A stretch of DNA of 64,000 nt from Planctomycetota bacterium (GTDB lineage: Bacteria > Planctomycetota > UBA1135 > UBA2386). Positions 36,724 through 46,529 of this stretch are shown piece after piece. The stretch's first letter is position 1, and every line of letters starts with the position of its first letter. The stretch lies in contig JACKIB010000016.1 of NCBI GenBank assembly GCA_020638695.1, forward strand, positions 1 to 64,000, written 5' to 3'. A program made the position numbers and the translations under genes. The notes beneath the pieces were generated by a model. It made no database searches. It saw only the letters and a list, made by a program, of their open reading frames with translations, and was not told where the DNA came from.

Positions 36724-37143
36724 TCAGTCGACCCGATCGTCGAGCATCCCCTCGCGACGCAGCAGGTCGACGACGCTGCTGCCGAACGAACGGGCATCGG
36801 CGATCTGCTGTTCGACGTCGGCCGAGTCGAAGATCGTCGCGGGGTCGTAGTCGGCCAGCTCGCGCTGCTTCTGTAGCGCCGCAAGCAGCCGGTTCGTCCT
36901 CGCCGGGAAGAGACCCGACTTGACGAAGTGCTGGTTGAACAGGTGTTGGGCACCGGCGTGCGTGCGTGGATCGAAACCGCGTGCGAACATCAGGGCGCGC
37001 AGATAGTGGAGCGCTGCGTAGTAGGCTCGCGAGATCGCGTCGGCGGCAGAGCCAATCCCGAGCGCGGCATCGGCGACGGCCAGTGCCTGCTGTGCCCGAG
37101 CGAGCGCATCGGCGATGTTACGGCGGCGTGCGGGGTCCGTCAC
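36724..37143 (-). CDS. HEPN-domain protein (toxin of HEPN-MNT pair)
   Basis: 139 residues, GTG start. The helix SRAYYAALHYLRALMF followed by GFDPRTHAGAQHLFNQHF is the HEPN (PF05168-type) signature. The RAYYAALH stretch fits an R-x6-H spacing; other HEPN RNases use R-x4-6-H. It lies 12 bases downstream of a minimal nucleotidyltransferase gene, the usual arrangement for HEPN-MNT toxin-antitoxin systems. By family analogy the HEPN protein is an RNase or AMP target and the MNT partner neutralises it. A tandem duplication separates the two genes (see 37138). Confidence 0.85.
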   Translation of the reverse strand: MTDPARRRNIADALARAQQALAVADAALGIGSAADAISRAYYAALHYLRALMFARGFDPRTHAGAQHLFNQHFVKSGLFPARTNRLLAALQKQRELADYDPATIFDSADVEQQIADARSFGSSVVDLLRREGMLDDRVD

Positions 37144-37175
37144 AGCGTCACTCCGTCACAGCGTCACTCCGTCAC
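37138..37175. repeat. 16-bp tandem duplication at the MNT-HEPN junction
   Basis: The unit CGTCACAGCGTCACTC occurs twice without gap (37138-37153 and 37154-37169) plus six more bases of a third. It covers the MNT stop and HEPN start. Removing one unit would place HEPN's GTG and MNT's stop in a GTGA overlap. Confidence 0.85.
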
Positions 37176-37506
37176 GCTCGATCTCGGTCACGATTCGCAG
37201 CTCGCGCGCCCGCATGTCGCCCCACGATGCCGTCGACAACACGAGACCGCCGATGATCACATCGTGCGCGGTCAACACGTCACCCGCGTGATACCAGACA
37301 TCGCGGCGTTCCGCCGACGTCAGCTCGTCGACCACCACCAGGACGTCGACGTCCGAATCCTCGTCGCCTTCCCCGCGCGCCCGCGAGCCAAACAGTCGCA
37401 GGGCCCGCACGCGGGGGCCGAACCGCTCACGCACGAACTGCACGTACATCGCCACCGCAGCGCGTTCGGGCGCACCCAACGTCTGTGGCAACGATGCAGC
37501 GGACAT
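37156..37506 (-). CDS. Minimal nucleotidyltransferase (MNT antitoxin)
   Basis: 116 residues. The motif GSRARGEGDEDSDVD fits GS-x10-DxD of the polymerase-beta-like minimal nucleotidyltransferases (RLFGSRARGEGDEDSDVDVLVVV). Length is typical. In HEPN-MNT pairs this protein AMPylates or sequesters the HEPN toxin. Starts at ATG 37506 and precedes the HEPN gene on the same strand. Confidence 0.88.
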   Translation of the reverse strand: MSAASLPQTLGAPERAAVAMYVQFVRERFGPRVRALRLFGSRARGEGDEDSDVDVLVVVDELTSAERRDVWYHAGDVLTAHDVIIGGLVLSTASWGDMRARELRIVTEIERDGVTL

Positions 37507-37722
37507 GGAGAAACGCTACTGCGACCGGGCGACCGGTGCCGGTGGTTTTGCGAGAAACGTCAGGCCGGAAGGACACTGACTACGAGACAATGCGCCCGGA
37601 GCGGCGTCGGGACGCACCCCGCCTCCGGGCAGCACCTGCCGTTCTCCTTGCCAGCAACAACATCGCACGATCTCGCGACGCGGCTCACGAGTGGTCCGGG
37701 TCAGGTGTGTTCGTGTTGGCTG

Positions 37723-39009
37723 TCACAACAACTCTGCCGCCTCGCCCCGAGCACACGCCTCCGCACGGCGGCGCAGCAACTGACGCTCCGGCTCGGTGCC
37801 TGCCAGCCCCAGCGCCTCGTGGAAGCACTGCGCCGCTGCAGCATGAGCTCCGCCCTGCCACAGCAGCATGCCCCGCGTCGCGGGCAGCAGGTGGTAACCC
37901 CTGAGTTCCGCGCGTCCGGCCAGCGCGTCGAGTTCGCGCAACCCCTCGTCCACGCCGCGCACCTTGGCCACCGCGACCGCGCGATTGAGCCACTGCACCG
38001 GTGCATCGCGCAGCGTCACCAATAGGTCGTAGTGGCGCAGGATCGCCGGCCAATCGGTCGCTTGGTGGCTCGGCGCGGCGGCGTGGCAGCTGGCGATCGC
38101 CGCTTCGACATGGTAGCTGGTCAGCTCGTCACCCTGCGCCGCCGCTTGCAGGTGCGCGAACCCCTCGCCGATCGCCGCGCGGTCCCACCGCGCGCGGTCT
38201 TGCGCGGCCAAGGTCAGCAACTCGCCACCCTCGTCCAGCCGCGCCGGAATGCGCGATGCCTGCAGGAGCAGCAACGCCATCAGCGCGTGCGTCTTCGGCA
38301 AGCGGGTCTGCTCGACCTCGAGCAACAGCCGGGTCAGGCGGATCGCCTCGGCAACCAGCTCGTGGCGCACCAAGTCGTCCCCGCGGTGCGCCGAGTAGCC
38401 CTCGTTGAACACCAGGTACAACACCGCCATCACCGCGTCGAGCCGTGCCGGCAAGTGGTTCGGAGCCGGCATCGCGAACTCGACCCCATCCGCCTGCAGC
38501 TTCGCCTTCGCCCGGCTCAGCCGCTGCGCGACGGTCGCCTCCTTCAGCAACAGCCCACGTGCGATCTCCGACACCCCGAACCCGCACAGGGTCTTCAGTG
38601 TCAGCGCGACGCTCGCCTCCGGGGACAGCAGCGGATGGCAGCAGGTGAAGATCATCCGCAGGCTGTCGTCGACCAGCTCCCCGCCGGCGGGGAGCTCCGG
38701 TTGCGGCATCGCGCCACCGTGCTCCGCCCAGCCGCGCAGCTCGTCCTCGGCGCGGGCGTTGAGCCGATCGCGGCGGATCAGGTCCACCGCGATGTTGCGC
38801 GCCACACGCAGAAGCCAGCGCTCCGGATGCTCCGGAACGCCGCGGAATGGCCAACTGCGGCAGGCGCGCAGCAGCGCCTCCTGCACCACGTCCTCGACCA
38901 GATCGATGCGCGCCGGTCCGAACACGCGGGTCAGGCCGGCGACCAGACGGCCGTACTGGTGGCGGAACAGCCCGTCGATCAGACCGAGGTCCGGCTGTTC
39001 CTCCCCCAT
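37723..39009 (-). CDS. ECF42-type sigma factor with C-terminal TPR-like extension
   Basis: 428 residues. Region 2 near residues 15-85 (RLVAGLTRVFGPARIDLVEDVVQEALLRACRSWP), region 4 near 130-185 (FGVSEIARGLLLKEATVAQRLSRAK). The long C-terminal extension (about 190-428) is helical with TPR-like segments, typical of the ECF42 group (PAPNHLPARLDAVMAVLYLVFNEGYSA). It lies 18 bases downstream of a DGPF/YCII-type gene, the hallmark partner of ECF42. Regulated by its C-terminal domain rather than by a classical anti-sigma factor. Signals and targets unknown. Confidence 0.93.
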   Translation of the reverse strand: MGEEQPDLGLIDGLFRHQYGRLVAGLTRVFGPARIDLVEDVVQEALLRACRSWPFRGVPEHPERWLLRVARNIAVDLIRRDRLNARAEDELRGWAEHGGAMPQPELPAGGELVDDSLRMIFTCCHPLLSPEASVALTLKTLCGFGVSEIARGLLLKEATVAQRLSRAKAKLQADGVEFAMPAPNHLPARLDAVMAVLYLVFNEGYSAHRGDDLVRHELVAEAIRLTRLLLEVEQTRLPKTHALMALLLLQASRIPARLDEGGELLTLAAQDRARWDRAAIGEGFAHLQAAAQGDELTSYHVEAAIASCHAAAPSHQATDWPAILRHYDLLVTLRDAPVQWLNRAVAVAKVRGVDEGLRELDALAGRAELRGYHLLPATRGMLLWQGGAHAAAAQCFHEALGLAGTEPERQLLRRRAEACARGEAAELL

Positions 39010-39027
39010 GGCGAACCGACCGGCCGC

Positions 39028-39393
39028 TCAGTCCTCCGGCCCGCCCATGAAGTCGACCTGACGGATCTCGATGCTGCCGAACTCGAGGTTGGGGTGGCCT
39101 TCGCACAACCGCACGGCGTGGTCGTAGTCGTCGGCGTCGAGCAGGTAGTAGCCGCCGACCACCTCCTTGGTCTCGGCGTACGGCCCATCGCTCACCGCAG
39201 ACGACTTGCCCGCGGGACGGATCACCCGACCACCTTCGTCCATCAGCTTGTGGCCGGCCTTGAGCCGGCCTTCGCCAGCCATGCGTCCCGCCCACGCCTC
39301 GTAGGCGCCCAAGATCCTCTGCATGTCGTCCGGGGTCAGGTGGCTGTAGTCCTTGGTGACGTCACCGCGCAACACCAGCATGAATCGCGTCAT
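39028..39393 (-). CDS. DGPF/YCII-family protein, ECF42 partner
   Basis: 121 residues: MTRFMLVLRGDVTKDYS with SSAVSDGPYAETKEVVGGYYLLDADDYDHAV, the DGPF-type variant (DGPY) of YCII-related proteins. It precedes the ECF42 sigma gene on the same strand by 18 bases. The family's own biochemical role is not settled; it is strongly linked to ECF42. ATG 39393 is the natural start. Confidence 0.92.
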   Translation of the reverse strand: MTRFMLVLRGDVTKDYSHLTPDDMQRILGAYEAWAGRMAGEGRLKAGHKLMDEGGRVIRPAGKSSAVSDGPYAETKEVVGGYYLLDADDYDHAVRLCEGHPNLEFGSIEIRQVDFMGGPED

Positions 39394-39529
39394 CTTCGTT
39401 CTCGCTTCTCTTTCGGGATCAGGGATGAACCCGGGCACTGCGCCCGAGCTTCGCGCAGAGGACGAACCGGATGCCCCGAATTCGACACTCGATTGCGCGA
39501 TTCTCCGCGCCCACGGTACAAATGTGCGC

Positions 39530-41131
39530 TCACCGCAAGATCACATACACCGGCGCACCGTCGACCACCAAGCCGTCGGTGCCAAGGGCCCGCGGTGCGT
39601 GGTACAGATCGAACGCCTCGCGCACCTTGGAACGACTCAGCCCGGGGTACAGCGTGTCCCACGCGACACGGGTCTTGGCCTCCGGGAACACCCAGACGAG
39701 CAGCCGCCCCCTGAACTCGACGCTCCAAACGCCCGGCGCGGGATGGTACAGGCGCTCGAAACGGCGCCCCGCCACCTGCTGGGCGAAGGTGAGGAACGCG
39801 ACGTACGCCGGCAGCGGGAAGCCCGGTGTGTTCGGTTGGGCGGCGTAGCTACGTAGCCCGAAGTGGTCCTCGGCGGAACGCGGGTCCGCACCACGGTTCT
39901 GGTAGTTGTAGACGTAAGTGCGCTCGACCCCGTGGGCGATCGCCAGCGCACAGCACTTCACGAGGTAGCGTGCTGCCGCATCGCGGGTTGCGCCTGGCAC
40001 ACGGTTGCCCGAGTCCACGTAGCCGAAGAACCCAGCCGGGTCACGGTTGCCGCGCACCGGCAGGCCGATCTCGGTGAACCAGATCGGCATGTCGCGACGC
40101 CCCGCCGCGGCGAGCAGGGCGCGCAATCGCTGCACGTGCGCCCCGAGCCAGGTCTCCGGGCTCTTGAAGTCGGGCCAGGGGTAGGGATGGCTGGCCAGCA
40201 CCTGGAATTCGCGCGCCGCCGCGCTCGCCAGGAACCGCCGATGGTCGGCGTATTCGAACCCCTCGAGGTTGTAGACGAACCGCACGCGCTTCTCCGGCGG
40301 CACCTCGGCCCGCATGCGCCGCACTTTCGACGCCAGGTTCGCCAGGTAGCAGGGCTCCTTGGTGAACCGCCCACCGAGGTTCTCCTCGACCCCCAGCTCC
40401 CAGTACTGTTCCTCCGGACCGCTGCGCACGAGGCCGCGGAACTTCGCCCCCAGCGCCTCGAGCTCATCGTCTTCGATCGGTCGGGTGCCGTCGCTCTTCC
40501 ACCCCTTGTCGGCGATCACCGGGAGCTCGAGCAAGCCTGCCCTACTCCGGCTGAACAAGTGCGCGGACCAAGCCGTGGGGCTTACCGTGTTCCACGTCAA
40601 GGTCTTGATGTGCAGGCCCCGCAGGCAGGGATCCCATTCGCGCCCGTCCAGCAACACATCGGCATGTACCACCCCGAGCCGGCCGTGACCCAGGCGCCGC
40701 GACGGTGACAGCCAGGCGAAGCCGTACTCGTCGCTGCCGAACCCCGCCGGCTGCGGCGGAAACGCTACGTGCTGTTCGGTACTGCCGAACCGCAGTCCGA
40801 CGTAGCCGTGCACTCCCGTGGGCGAGGCGAGGACCTTCCGCACGCCGGGCACCATGAGAATGCGACGCCCGATGGCCGTGCCGCGAGCATCGAACCATTG
40901 TGCAAACAAGGATCGGATGCGGGCACCGGCGCGGACCTCGGCGGTGACCCGGAGCCGAAAGCCCCGGCCGGGTTCGTGGACGTGCCAAGGCGAGCGATCC
41001 TCGATGCGGATCTGCACTTCGACGGGCGGCTCCTGGCCCGGCGACGCGTCCCCGCACCCTACCGACAGCAGCGCCGCGCCCCATCCAACGGCGCGTAGCG
41101 GCAGGGCACCAACCGAGTCAGACCGCAGCAC
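39530..41131 (-). CDS. Putative glycoside hydrolase lipoprotein (clan GH-A-like TIM barrel)
   Basis: 533 residues from GTG 41131. The signal VLRSDSVGALPLRAVGWGAALLSVGC has a lipobox with Cys26. An N-terminal beta domain is followed by a TIM-barrel-like part. QYWELGVEENLGG may hold the acid/base Glu at strand 4 and IWFTEIGLPV the nucleophile Glu at strand 7, as in GH39/GH5-type enzymes. A C-terminal beta segment follows. Which sugar it acts on is unknown. The start lies 14 bases inside the end of the glyoxalase gene, so the two may be coupled. Without a search the family assignment is tentative. Confidence 0.65.
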   Translation of the reverse strand: MLRSDSVGALPLRAVGWGAALLSVGCGDASPGQEPPVEVQIRIEDRSPWHVHEPGRGFRLRVTAEVRAGARIRSLFAQWFDARGTAIGRRILMVPGVRKVLASPTGVHGYVGLRFGSTEQHVAFPPQPAGFGSDEYGFAWLSPSRRLGHGRLGVVHADVLLDGREWDPCLRGLHIKTLTWNTVSPTAWSAHLFSRSRAGLLELPVIADKGWKSDGTRPIEDDELEALGAKFRGLVRSGPEEQYWELGVEENLGGRFTKEPCYLANLASKVRRMRAEVPPEKRVRFVYNLEGFEYADHRRFLASAAAREFQVLASHPYPWPDFKSPETWLGAHVQRLRALLAAAGRRDMPIWFTEIGLPVRGNRDPAGFFGYVDSGNRVPGATRDAAARYLVKCCALAIAHGVERTYVYNYQNRGADPRSAEDHFGLRSYAAQPNTPGFPLPAYVAFLTFAQQVAGRRFERLYHPAPGVWSVEFRGRLLVWVFPEAKTRVAWDTLYPGLSRSKVREAFDLYHAPRALGTDGLVVDGAPVYVILR

Positions 41132-41516
41132 CGAACGCGATCCTGAAGCCAAACCGGTCTTCGACAACCATCTCCTGTAGCCCGTACGGTGTGCGGTGCG
41201 GCGGCTCCAGCACCTTCGCCCCGCGCCGCACCAGGTCGTCGTGCAGCGCCTGGACATCGTCGACGTACAGGTAGACATCGCGTTCCAGCGCGGTCCGCGG
41301 CTGGGGCGCAGGCGCTCCACGACGGACCTGCAGATGCACTGCCGCACCGCCGCGCGAGACGATGGCGTAGACCCCCTGCGGTTCGTCCGGCAGCGGTTGG
41401 AACACCCCGTCGACCGGGTCCAGGTCGAAGCCGAGCACGTCGCGGTAGTACTCCGCCGCTTCGCGCACGCGCGCCACCCCGAGAATCGGGGCCGCTCGCC
41501 AAGCTCCAGTACTCAT
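41118..41516 (-). CDS. Glyoxalase/bleomycin-resistance (VOC) family protein
   Basis: 132 residues beginning MSTGAWRAAPILGVARV. One VOC repeat pair: EAAEYYRDVLGFDLDP, AVHLQV, DVYLYVDDVQALHDDLVRRGAKVLEPP and VVEDRFGFRIAFGAAV. An AAGGA lies just upstream of ATG 41516. The family covers dioxygenases, isomerases and antibiotic-binding proteins; metal ligands H in AVHLQV and E/D near the C-terminus are plausible. Substrate unknown. Divergent from the Ig-repeat lipoprotein gene. Confidence 0.87.
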   Translation of the reverse strand: MSTGAWRAAPILGVARVREAAEYYRDVLGFDLDPVDGVFQPLPDEPQGVYAIVSRGGAAVHLQVRRGAPAPQPRTALERDVYLYVDDVQALHDDLVRRGAKVLEPPHRTPYGLQEMVVEDRFGFRIAFGAAV

Positions 41517-41669
41517 TGTCCTTCCTCGAGACCGGGTCGCGGCGCAGGTTTCGACATGCGGTCCGACTGTACAGTCCCCGCCGTGTCGTGCACGAATCGC
41601 GCGACCCACCGGCGACCCCCGAGCCTCTCACCCTCCAGTCAGGAGTCGACCGGACCGAAGAACCCGTCG

Positions 41670-44045
41670 ATGGGAGTCGCACGGTTCGCACTGTGCACGC
41701 TGACCTGGGCGTGCGCGGCGGCACTGGGATCGTGCCACGGAGGAGGGGCGAGCGGTCGCCCCGTCTCCTTGGCGATCGTGCCGGACGAGTTCGCGGTCGC
41801 CAAGGGACGTGGCACGAAGCTCACGGCCCGGGCGGTGTTCGTCGGCGGGCGAACCGAGGACTGGTCCGCGTTCGTGGACTGGTCGTCCGCGGACGCCGGG
41901 ATCTGCGCGGTAGCACGGGACGGCAGTTCGGTCACGGTATCGGCCTTGGCGGAAGGCTCGACCACCGTCCGGGCTTCGGTGGCGGCACTGTCGCTGAACG
42001 GATCAGTGGTGCTGACGGTGCTGCCCGCGGCACTGGTGTCGATCGAGGTGACCCCCACCACCACGGCAATACCCAAGGGCACCGACCGCCAGTTCTCCGC
42101 GACCGGCATCTACACCGACCAGACCTCGCGCGACCTGACCGAAGTCGCGGATTGGGGATCGTCGAACGGCAGTGTCGCCACGGTTTCGACGATCTCGGGC
42201 ACGTGCGGTCGAGCGTCGGGAATCGCCGCGGGCACGACGACCATCCGGGCCACCGAGCCAACGAGCGGCATCGCGGGCTCGACCGAACTGACGGTCACCG
42301 CAGCCACCCTGGTGTCGATCGCGGTCACGCCAGCCAACCCGTCTGTCGCACTGGGGCTGACACGACAGATGAGTGCCACCGGGACGTTCACCGACAGCAC
42401 GGTTCACGACCTCACCGCGACCGTCGACTGGACGTCGAGCGCGCCGAGTGTCGCATCGATCACCGGTGCCGGCCCGGGCGCAGGGCTGGCGGCCGCGCTG
42501 GCGGTCGGCTCCACCACGGTGCGCGCCGTCGATTCGGCCACCGGTATCCAAGGTGCAACCACACTGACGGTCAGCCCCGCGGCGCTGGTCTCGCTCCAAT
42601 TGACCCCGACCGACCCGTCCGTCCCACTGGGCCTGACCCAGCAGTTCACCGCCACCGGGTCCTACACCGACAGCTCGGTGCAGGACTTGACCAGTTCCGT
42701 GACGTGGAGTTCGTCATCGCCTTCGGTCGCCACGGTGAGCGACAGCGGTGGCACGAAGGGACTGGCATCCACCGTGGCGGTAGGCTCGACCACGGTGCGT
42801 GCCGACGTCCCGGCGACCAGCATCTTCGCGACCACCGGGCTGACGGTCAGCCCAGCGACCTTGGTGTCCCTCGCGGTGACTCCAGCCGACTCGACGCTCC
42901 CACTCGGGTTGACGCGGCAGTTCACTGCTACCGGAACCTACACCGACGCGTCGAACCAGGACCTGACCACCGTGGTCACCTGGACTTCCACGGTCCCGTC
43001 TACCGCGACGATCAGCAACGCCGGGGGAACCAAGGGCCTGGCGACCAGCGTCGCGGCGGGCTCCACCACCGTGCGCGCCACCGATCCCGGTACCGGCACG
43101 TACGGCACCACATCGCTCACGGTCAGCACGGCAGCGCTGGTGTCGATCGCGGTCACACCGGCCACGCCGTCGATCGCGGTCGGATTGAACCAGCAGTTCA
43201 CCGCCACCGGAACCTACAGCGACAGCTCGAATCAGGACCTCACCGCGGTGGTGACTTGGGCATCGTCGGCAACCTCCGTGGCCACGGTGAGCAACGCCGG
43301 GGGGACGAAGGGTCTGGCCAGCAGCGTCGCGGTCGGGGTGACGACCATCGGCGCAACCGACCCGGGAACGTCGATCACCGGCAACACCTCGCTGACCGTG
43401 ACCGGTCAGGTCGCGTTCCGCGGTGCCTCGTCGGCAGGCGCCGCGAGCGGGATCACCACACTGGTGCTCGCCACCCCGGTCGGTACGGTCGCCGGCGACG
43501 TGATGGTCGCCGCGGTGGCAATCCGTCCGGACACCGCGACCATCACCCCGCCCGCGGGCTGGACCCTGTTGCGCCGCGTCGACAACTCCAACAGCAACGC
43601 CAACTCGCTCGCGGTCTACCAGCGCACCGCCGCCGCCAGCGAGCCCGCGTCGCACAGCTTCACCTTCTCGAGTTCGACCGGCTCGGCGGGCGGCATCCAG
43701 GCTTTCGGCGGCGTCGATGCCGCCACCCCGATCGATGCCCACGACGGCCAGACCACCGCGAGCGGCCTGACCCACGCCGCGCCGAGCATCACCACGTCGG
43801 TGTCCAACACGATGCTGGTGACCTTTCACACGTTCTCATCCAGCGCCACCTGGACGCCCCCCGGCGGCATGACCGAGGCCTTCGACGTCAGCAGCGATCC
43901 GGCGCCGGCCGGCGGCGGCATCTCGTTGGAGGGCACCTACGACCGGCAGTCGTCGCCTGGCGCCACGGGAGCCCGGACCGCGACCGCCAGCAACGACGCC
44001 GACGTCGGCAACGGAATCGCCGTAGCGCTCCGCCGGCAGCTCTGA
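41670..44045 (+). CDS. Ig-like (BIG2-type) repeat lipoprotein
   Basis: 791 residues with a lipoprotein signal ending ALGSC (Cys22). Six tandem Ig-like repeats of about 92 residues fill residues about 30-590, each starting like LVSIAVTPATPSIAVGLNQQ, then FTATGTYSD, and closing with TSLTVS. The first is the most diverged. The C-terminal 200 residues (GDVMVAAVAIRPDTATITPPAGWTLLRR) resemble a jelly-roll module seen in large secreted bacterial proteins. Likely a surface adhesin or scaffold. The repeats are similar at DNA level, so copy-number change is possible. Confidence 0.85.
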   Translation: MGVARFALCTLTWACAAALGSCHGGGASGRPVSLAIVPDEFAVAKGRGTKLTARAVFVGGRTEDWSAFVDWSSADAGICAVARDGSSVTVSALAEGSTTVRASVAALSLNGSVVLTVLPAALVSIEVTPTTTAIPKGTDRQFSATGIYTDQTSRDLTEVADWGSSNGSVATVSTISGTCGRASGIAAGTTTIRATEPTSGIAGSTELTVTAATLVSIAVTPANPSVALGLTRQMSATGTFTDSTVHDLTATVDWTSSAPSVASITGAGPGAGLAAALAVGSTTVRAVDSATGIQGATTLTVSPAALVSLQLTPTDPSVPLGLTQQFTATGSYTDSSVQDLTSSVTWSSSSPSVATVSDSGGTKGLASTVAVGSTTVRADVPATSIFATTGLTVSPATLVSLAVTPADSTLPLGLTRQFTATGTYTDASNQDLTTVVTWTSTVPSTATISNAGGTKGLATSVAAGSTTVRATDPGTGTYGTTSLTVSTAALVSIAVTPATPSIAVGLNQQFTATGTYSDSSNQDLTAVVTWASSATSVATVSNAGGTKGLASSVAVGVTTIGATDPGTSITGNTSLTVTGQVAFRGASSAGAASGITTLVLATPVGTVAGDVMVAAVAIRPDTATITPPAGWTLLRRVDNSNSNANSLAVYQRTAAASEPASHSFTFSSSTGSAGGIQAFGGVDAATPIDAHDGQTTASGLTHAAPSITTSVSNTMLVTFHTFSSSATWTPPGGMTEAFDVSSDPAPAGGGISLEGTYDRQSSPGATGARTATASNDADVGNGIAVALRRQL

Positions 44046-44150
44046 CGCGGATCGCGAGCGGGCGAAGGACGCGGATCGCGGGGCCCATGCCCTATCCTGT
44101 CCGGTGCCCCAGCAGACGTTCCTGCGCTGCATCCGCAACGACCCGTGTCG

Positions 44151-46514
44151 ATGAACCAGATCGGTCCCTACAAGATTCTCGACAAGCTTGGTGAGGGCGG
44201 CATGGGCACGGTGTTCCTCGCCGAGCAGGAGCGGCCGGTGCGGCGTCGGGTCGCCGTCAAGGTGATCCGACCGGGACTCGACTCGGACAGCGTGTTGGCG
44301 CGTTTCGAGTCGGAACAGCAGGCCTTGGCGTTGATGGACCACCCGCACATCGCGCGAGTGTTGGACGCCGGGGCGACCGAGGACGGACGGCCGTACTTCG
44401 TGATGGAGTACGTGAAGGGCGAGCCGATCACCGATTTCTGCAACCGCGTTCGCATGCCGATGCGCCAGCGGGCGGAGCTGATGATTCGGGTGTGCGACGC
44501 GATCCAGCACGCGCACCAGCGCGCGATCGTGCACCGCGACATCAAGCCGTCGAACGTGCTGGTCAGCCAGAGCGACGCCGGTCCCGAGCCGAAGGTGATC
44601 GACTTCGGTGTGGCGAAGGCGATGGCGCAGCCACTGACCGAGCGCACGCTGCTCACCGAGTTCGGCCAACTGCTCGGCACTCCCGACTACATGAGTCCGG
44701 AGCAGGCCGACACGTCGGTCGACCGCGTCGACACGCGCACCGACGTGTATTCGCTCGGGGTGCTGTTCTACGAGCTGTTGGTGGGCTCACTGCCGTTCGA
44801 CAACCGGACCTCGGGCGGCACCGACTTGTTCGAGCGGTTGCGGCAGGTCCGGGAAGACGACCCTCAGCGACCGAGCACCCGCGTCAGCACGCAGCGCGGC
44901 GAATCGACGGCAGCCGCGCAGCAGCGGCGCACCACACCGGAGCGGTTGCGCAGCGAGCTGCGCGGCGATCTCGATTGGATCGTGATGCGTGCGTTGGAGA
45001 AGGACCCGGCGCGGCGCTACGGGTCGCCCGCCGAGCTCGCGCGCGACATCGAGCGTCACCTGCGCAACGAACCCGTGCTGGCCGGACCGCCGAGCCCGTG
45101 GTACCGGGCGCGGAAGTTCGTGCGACGCCACCGGGTCGGCGTCGCGTTCGCCGGCGTGGTGGTCGCACTGCTGGTCGCGCTGGCGGTGACCATGGCGGTG
45201 CAGGCCGACCGGGTGCGGGTCGAACGCGATATCGCGCGCACCGCGGCACGGCGCGCGGCGCGCGAGGCGAAGACCGCGCGGCGAGTCAGCGAGTTCCTGA
45301 CGCAGGTGTTCGACGGGGCCGACCCGGAGCTCACCGGCGGCAAGGACGTCACCGCACGGCAGCTGCTCGACCAGGGCGCACAGCGGATCGATGCGCTGCC
45401 CGACGAACCCGCAGTGCAGGCGACGCTGCGCGGCGTGATCGGTGGCGTCTACCTGATGCTGGGCGCTTTCGACAAGGCCGCACCGCTGATCGAGCCGGCA
45501 CTCCAATACCTCCGAGCACACCCGGACGAAGACCGGCGCGCATTCGCCCGCGTGCTGCACCTCGACGCGATCCTCGAGGACAACGGCCGCAACCGGCCAA
45601 AACGCGCCGAGGCGTCGGCACGTGAGGCCGTGGCACAGTGGATCGCACTCGGCGAGCCGCTGATGCACGCCGAGAGCCTCAACACGCTCGCGGGCGCGCT
45701 GTGGCACCAGGAGCGCATCGACGAGGCGGCGGCGACCTTCCGCGAGGCGATCGCGCTGCGCCGCCGCGAGTTGGGCGCCGACACGCCGACGGTCAGCGGT
45801 CCGCTGACCAACCTCGGCTCGATGTTCCTGATCTCGTCGAAGCTGACCGAAGCCGAACAGGTCTACCAGCAAGTGCGGGCGATCGAAGAGAAGCTGCCGC
45901 ACCCGGAGCGCAGCGCCAACCTAGGCACCACTCTGCACCTGCTCGCCCTGGTATGCCAACGGCTCGACCGCATTCCCGAGGCGATCCAGCACGAGCAACG
46001 CTCGCTGGCGATCCGCCAGCGGGTGTTCGGCAAGCAGCACTGGCACGTGGCACTCAGCCTGACCACACTCGGCGAGCTGCTGCGGGCCTCGGGGCGCAGC
46101 AAGGAGGCCAAGCCGCTGCAGGAGCGCGCGGTGCAGATCGCGGCGGCTACCTGGAAGGAGCACCCGGACCTCTGGTGGGCGCAGCGGGCGCTGGCGCGCA
46201 CCCGGCTCGAGCTTCGGGAGTTCTCTGCCGCGGAGGCCGCCATGCGCACGCAGTCCCAGGTGATGCGCCAACGCGACGAGAAGCCGTGGCTCGCCGAGAC
46301 CCTGGAGATCCTCGGCGCGGCGTGCGCCGGCCGCGGCGACCTGAAGAACGCGGAGCGCCACTACACGGAAGCGGCGCGACTCGCGCGGGACTGCCTTCCG
46401 GCGGCGGACGCGGACCGGCGACGCACGCTGCGCGCCTTCGCCGCAGTGCTGCGCAAGAATGGCAAGACCGAGCAGGCGGCTCGAGTCGAAGCGGAACTGT
46501 CCCCCACCCGTTGA
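44151..46514 (+). CDS. Ser/Thr protein kinase with TM segment and C-terminal TPRs
   Basis: 787 residues. Kinase domain about 7-290: GEGGMG at 14, Lys37, HRDIKPSN with Asp130, DFG as IDFGVAKAM, GTPDYMSPEQ. The transmembrane helix (VGVAFAGVVVALLVALAVTMAV) is at about 329-350. The C-terminal 430 residues carry TPR-like repeats (EAATFREAIALRRRELG; AEQVYQQVRAIEEKLP). The design is a hallmark of planctomycetes and some Acidobacteria. GTG 44145 is another possible start six bases upstream. The TPRs are likely outside the cytoplasm and may sense a partner. Confidence 0.93.
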   Translation: MNQIGPYKILDKLGEGGMGTVFLAEQERPVRRRVAVKVIRPGLDSDSVLARFESEQQALALMDHPHIARVLDAGATEDGRPYFVMEYVKGEPITDFCNRVRMPMRQRAELMIRVCDAIQHAHQRAIVHRDIKPSNVLVSQSDAGPEPKVIDFGVAKAMAQPLTERTLLTEFGQLLGTPDYMSPEQADTSVDRVDTRTDVYSLGVLFYELLVGSLPFDNRTSGGTDLFERLRQVREDDPQRPSTRVSTQRGESTAAAQQRRTTPERLRSELRGDLDWIVMRALEKDPARRYGSPAELARDIERHLRNEPVLAGPPSPWYRARKFVRRHRVGVAFAGVVVALLVALAVTMAVQADRVRVERDIARTAARRAAREAKTARRVSEFLTQVFDGADPELTGGKDVTARQLLDQGAQRIDALPDEPAVQATLRGVIGGVYLMLGAFDKAAPLIEPALQYLRAHPDEDRRAFARVLHLDAILEDNGRNRPKRAEASAREAVAQWIALGEPLMHAESLNTLAGALWHQERIDEAAATFREAIALRRRELGADTPTVSGPLTNLGSMFLISSKLTEAEQVYQQVRAIEEKLPHPERSANLGTTLHLLALVCQRLDRIPEAIQHEQRSLAIRQRVFGKQHWHVALSLTTLGELLRASGRSKEAKPLQERAVQIAAATWKEHPDLWWAQRALARTRLELREFSAAEAAMRTQSQVMRQRDEKPWLAETLEILGAACAGRGDLKNAERHYTEAARLARDCLPAADADRRRTLRAFAAVLRKNGKTEQAARVEAELSPTR

Positions 46515-46529
46515 CGCGCGAGCCACTCG

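Noticed and set aside
41189..44194. A 1001-residue frame over the Ig-repeat gene
   Set aside because: It is rich in Arg, His and Gly and lies in a shifted frame of the real gene, whose Ig repeats and lipoprotein signal are clear.
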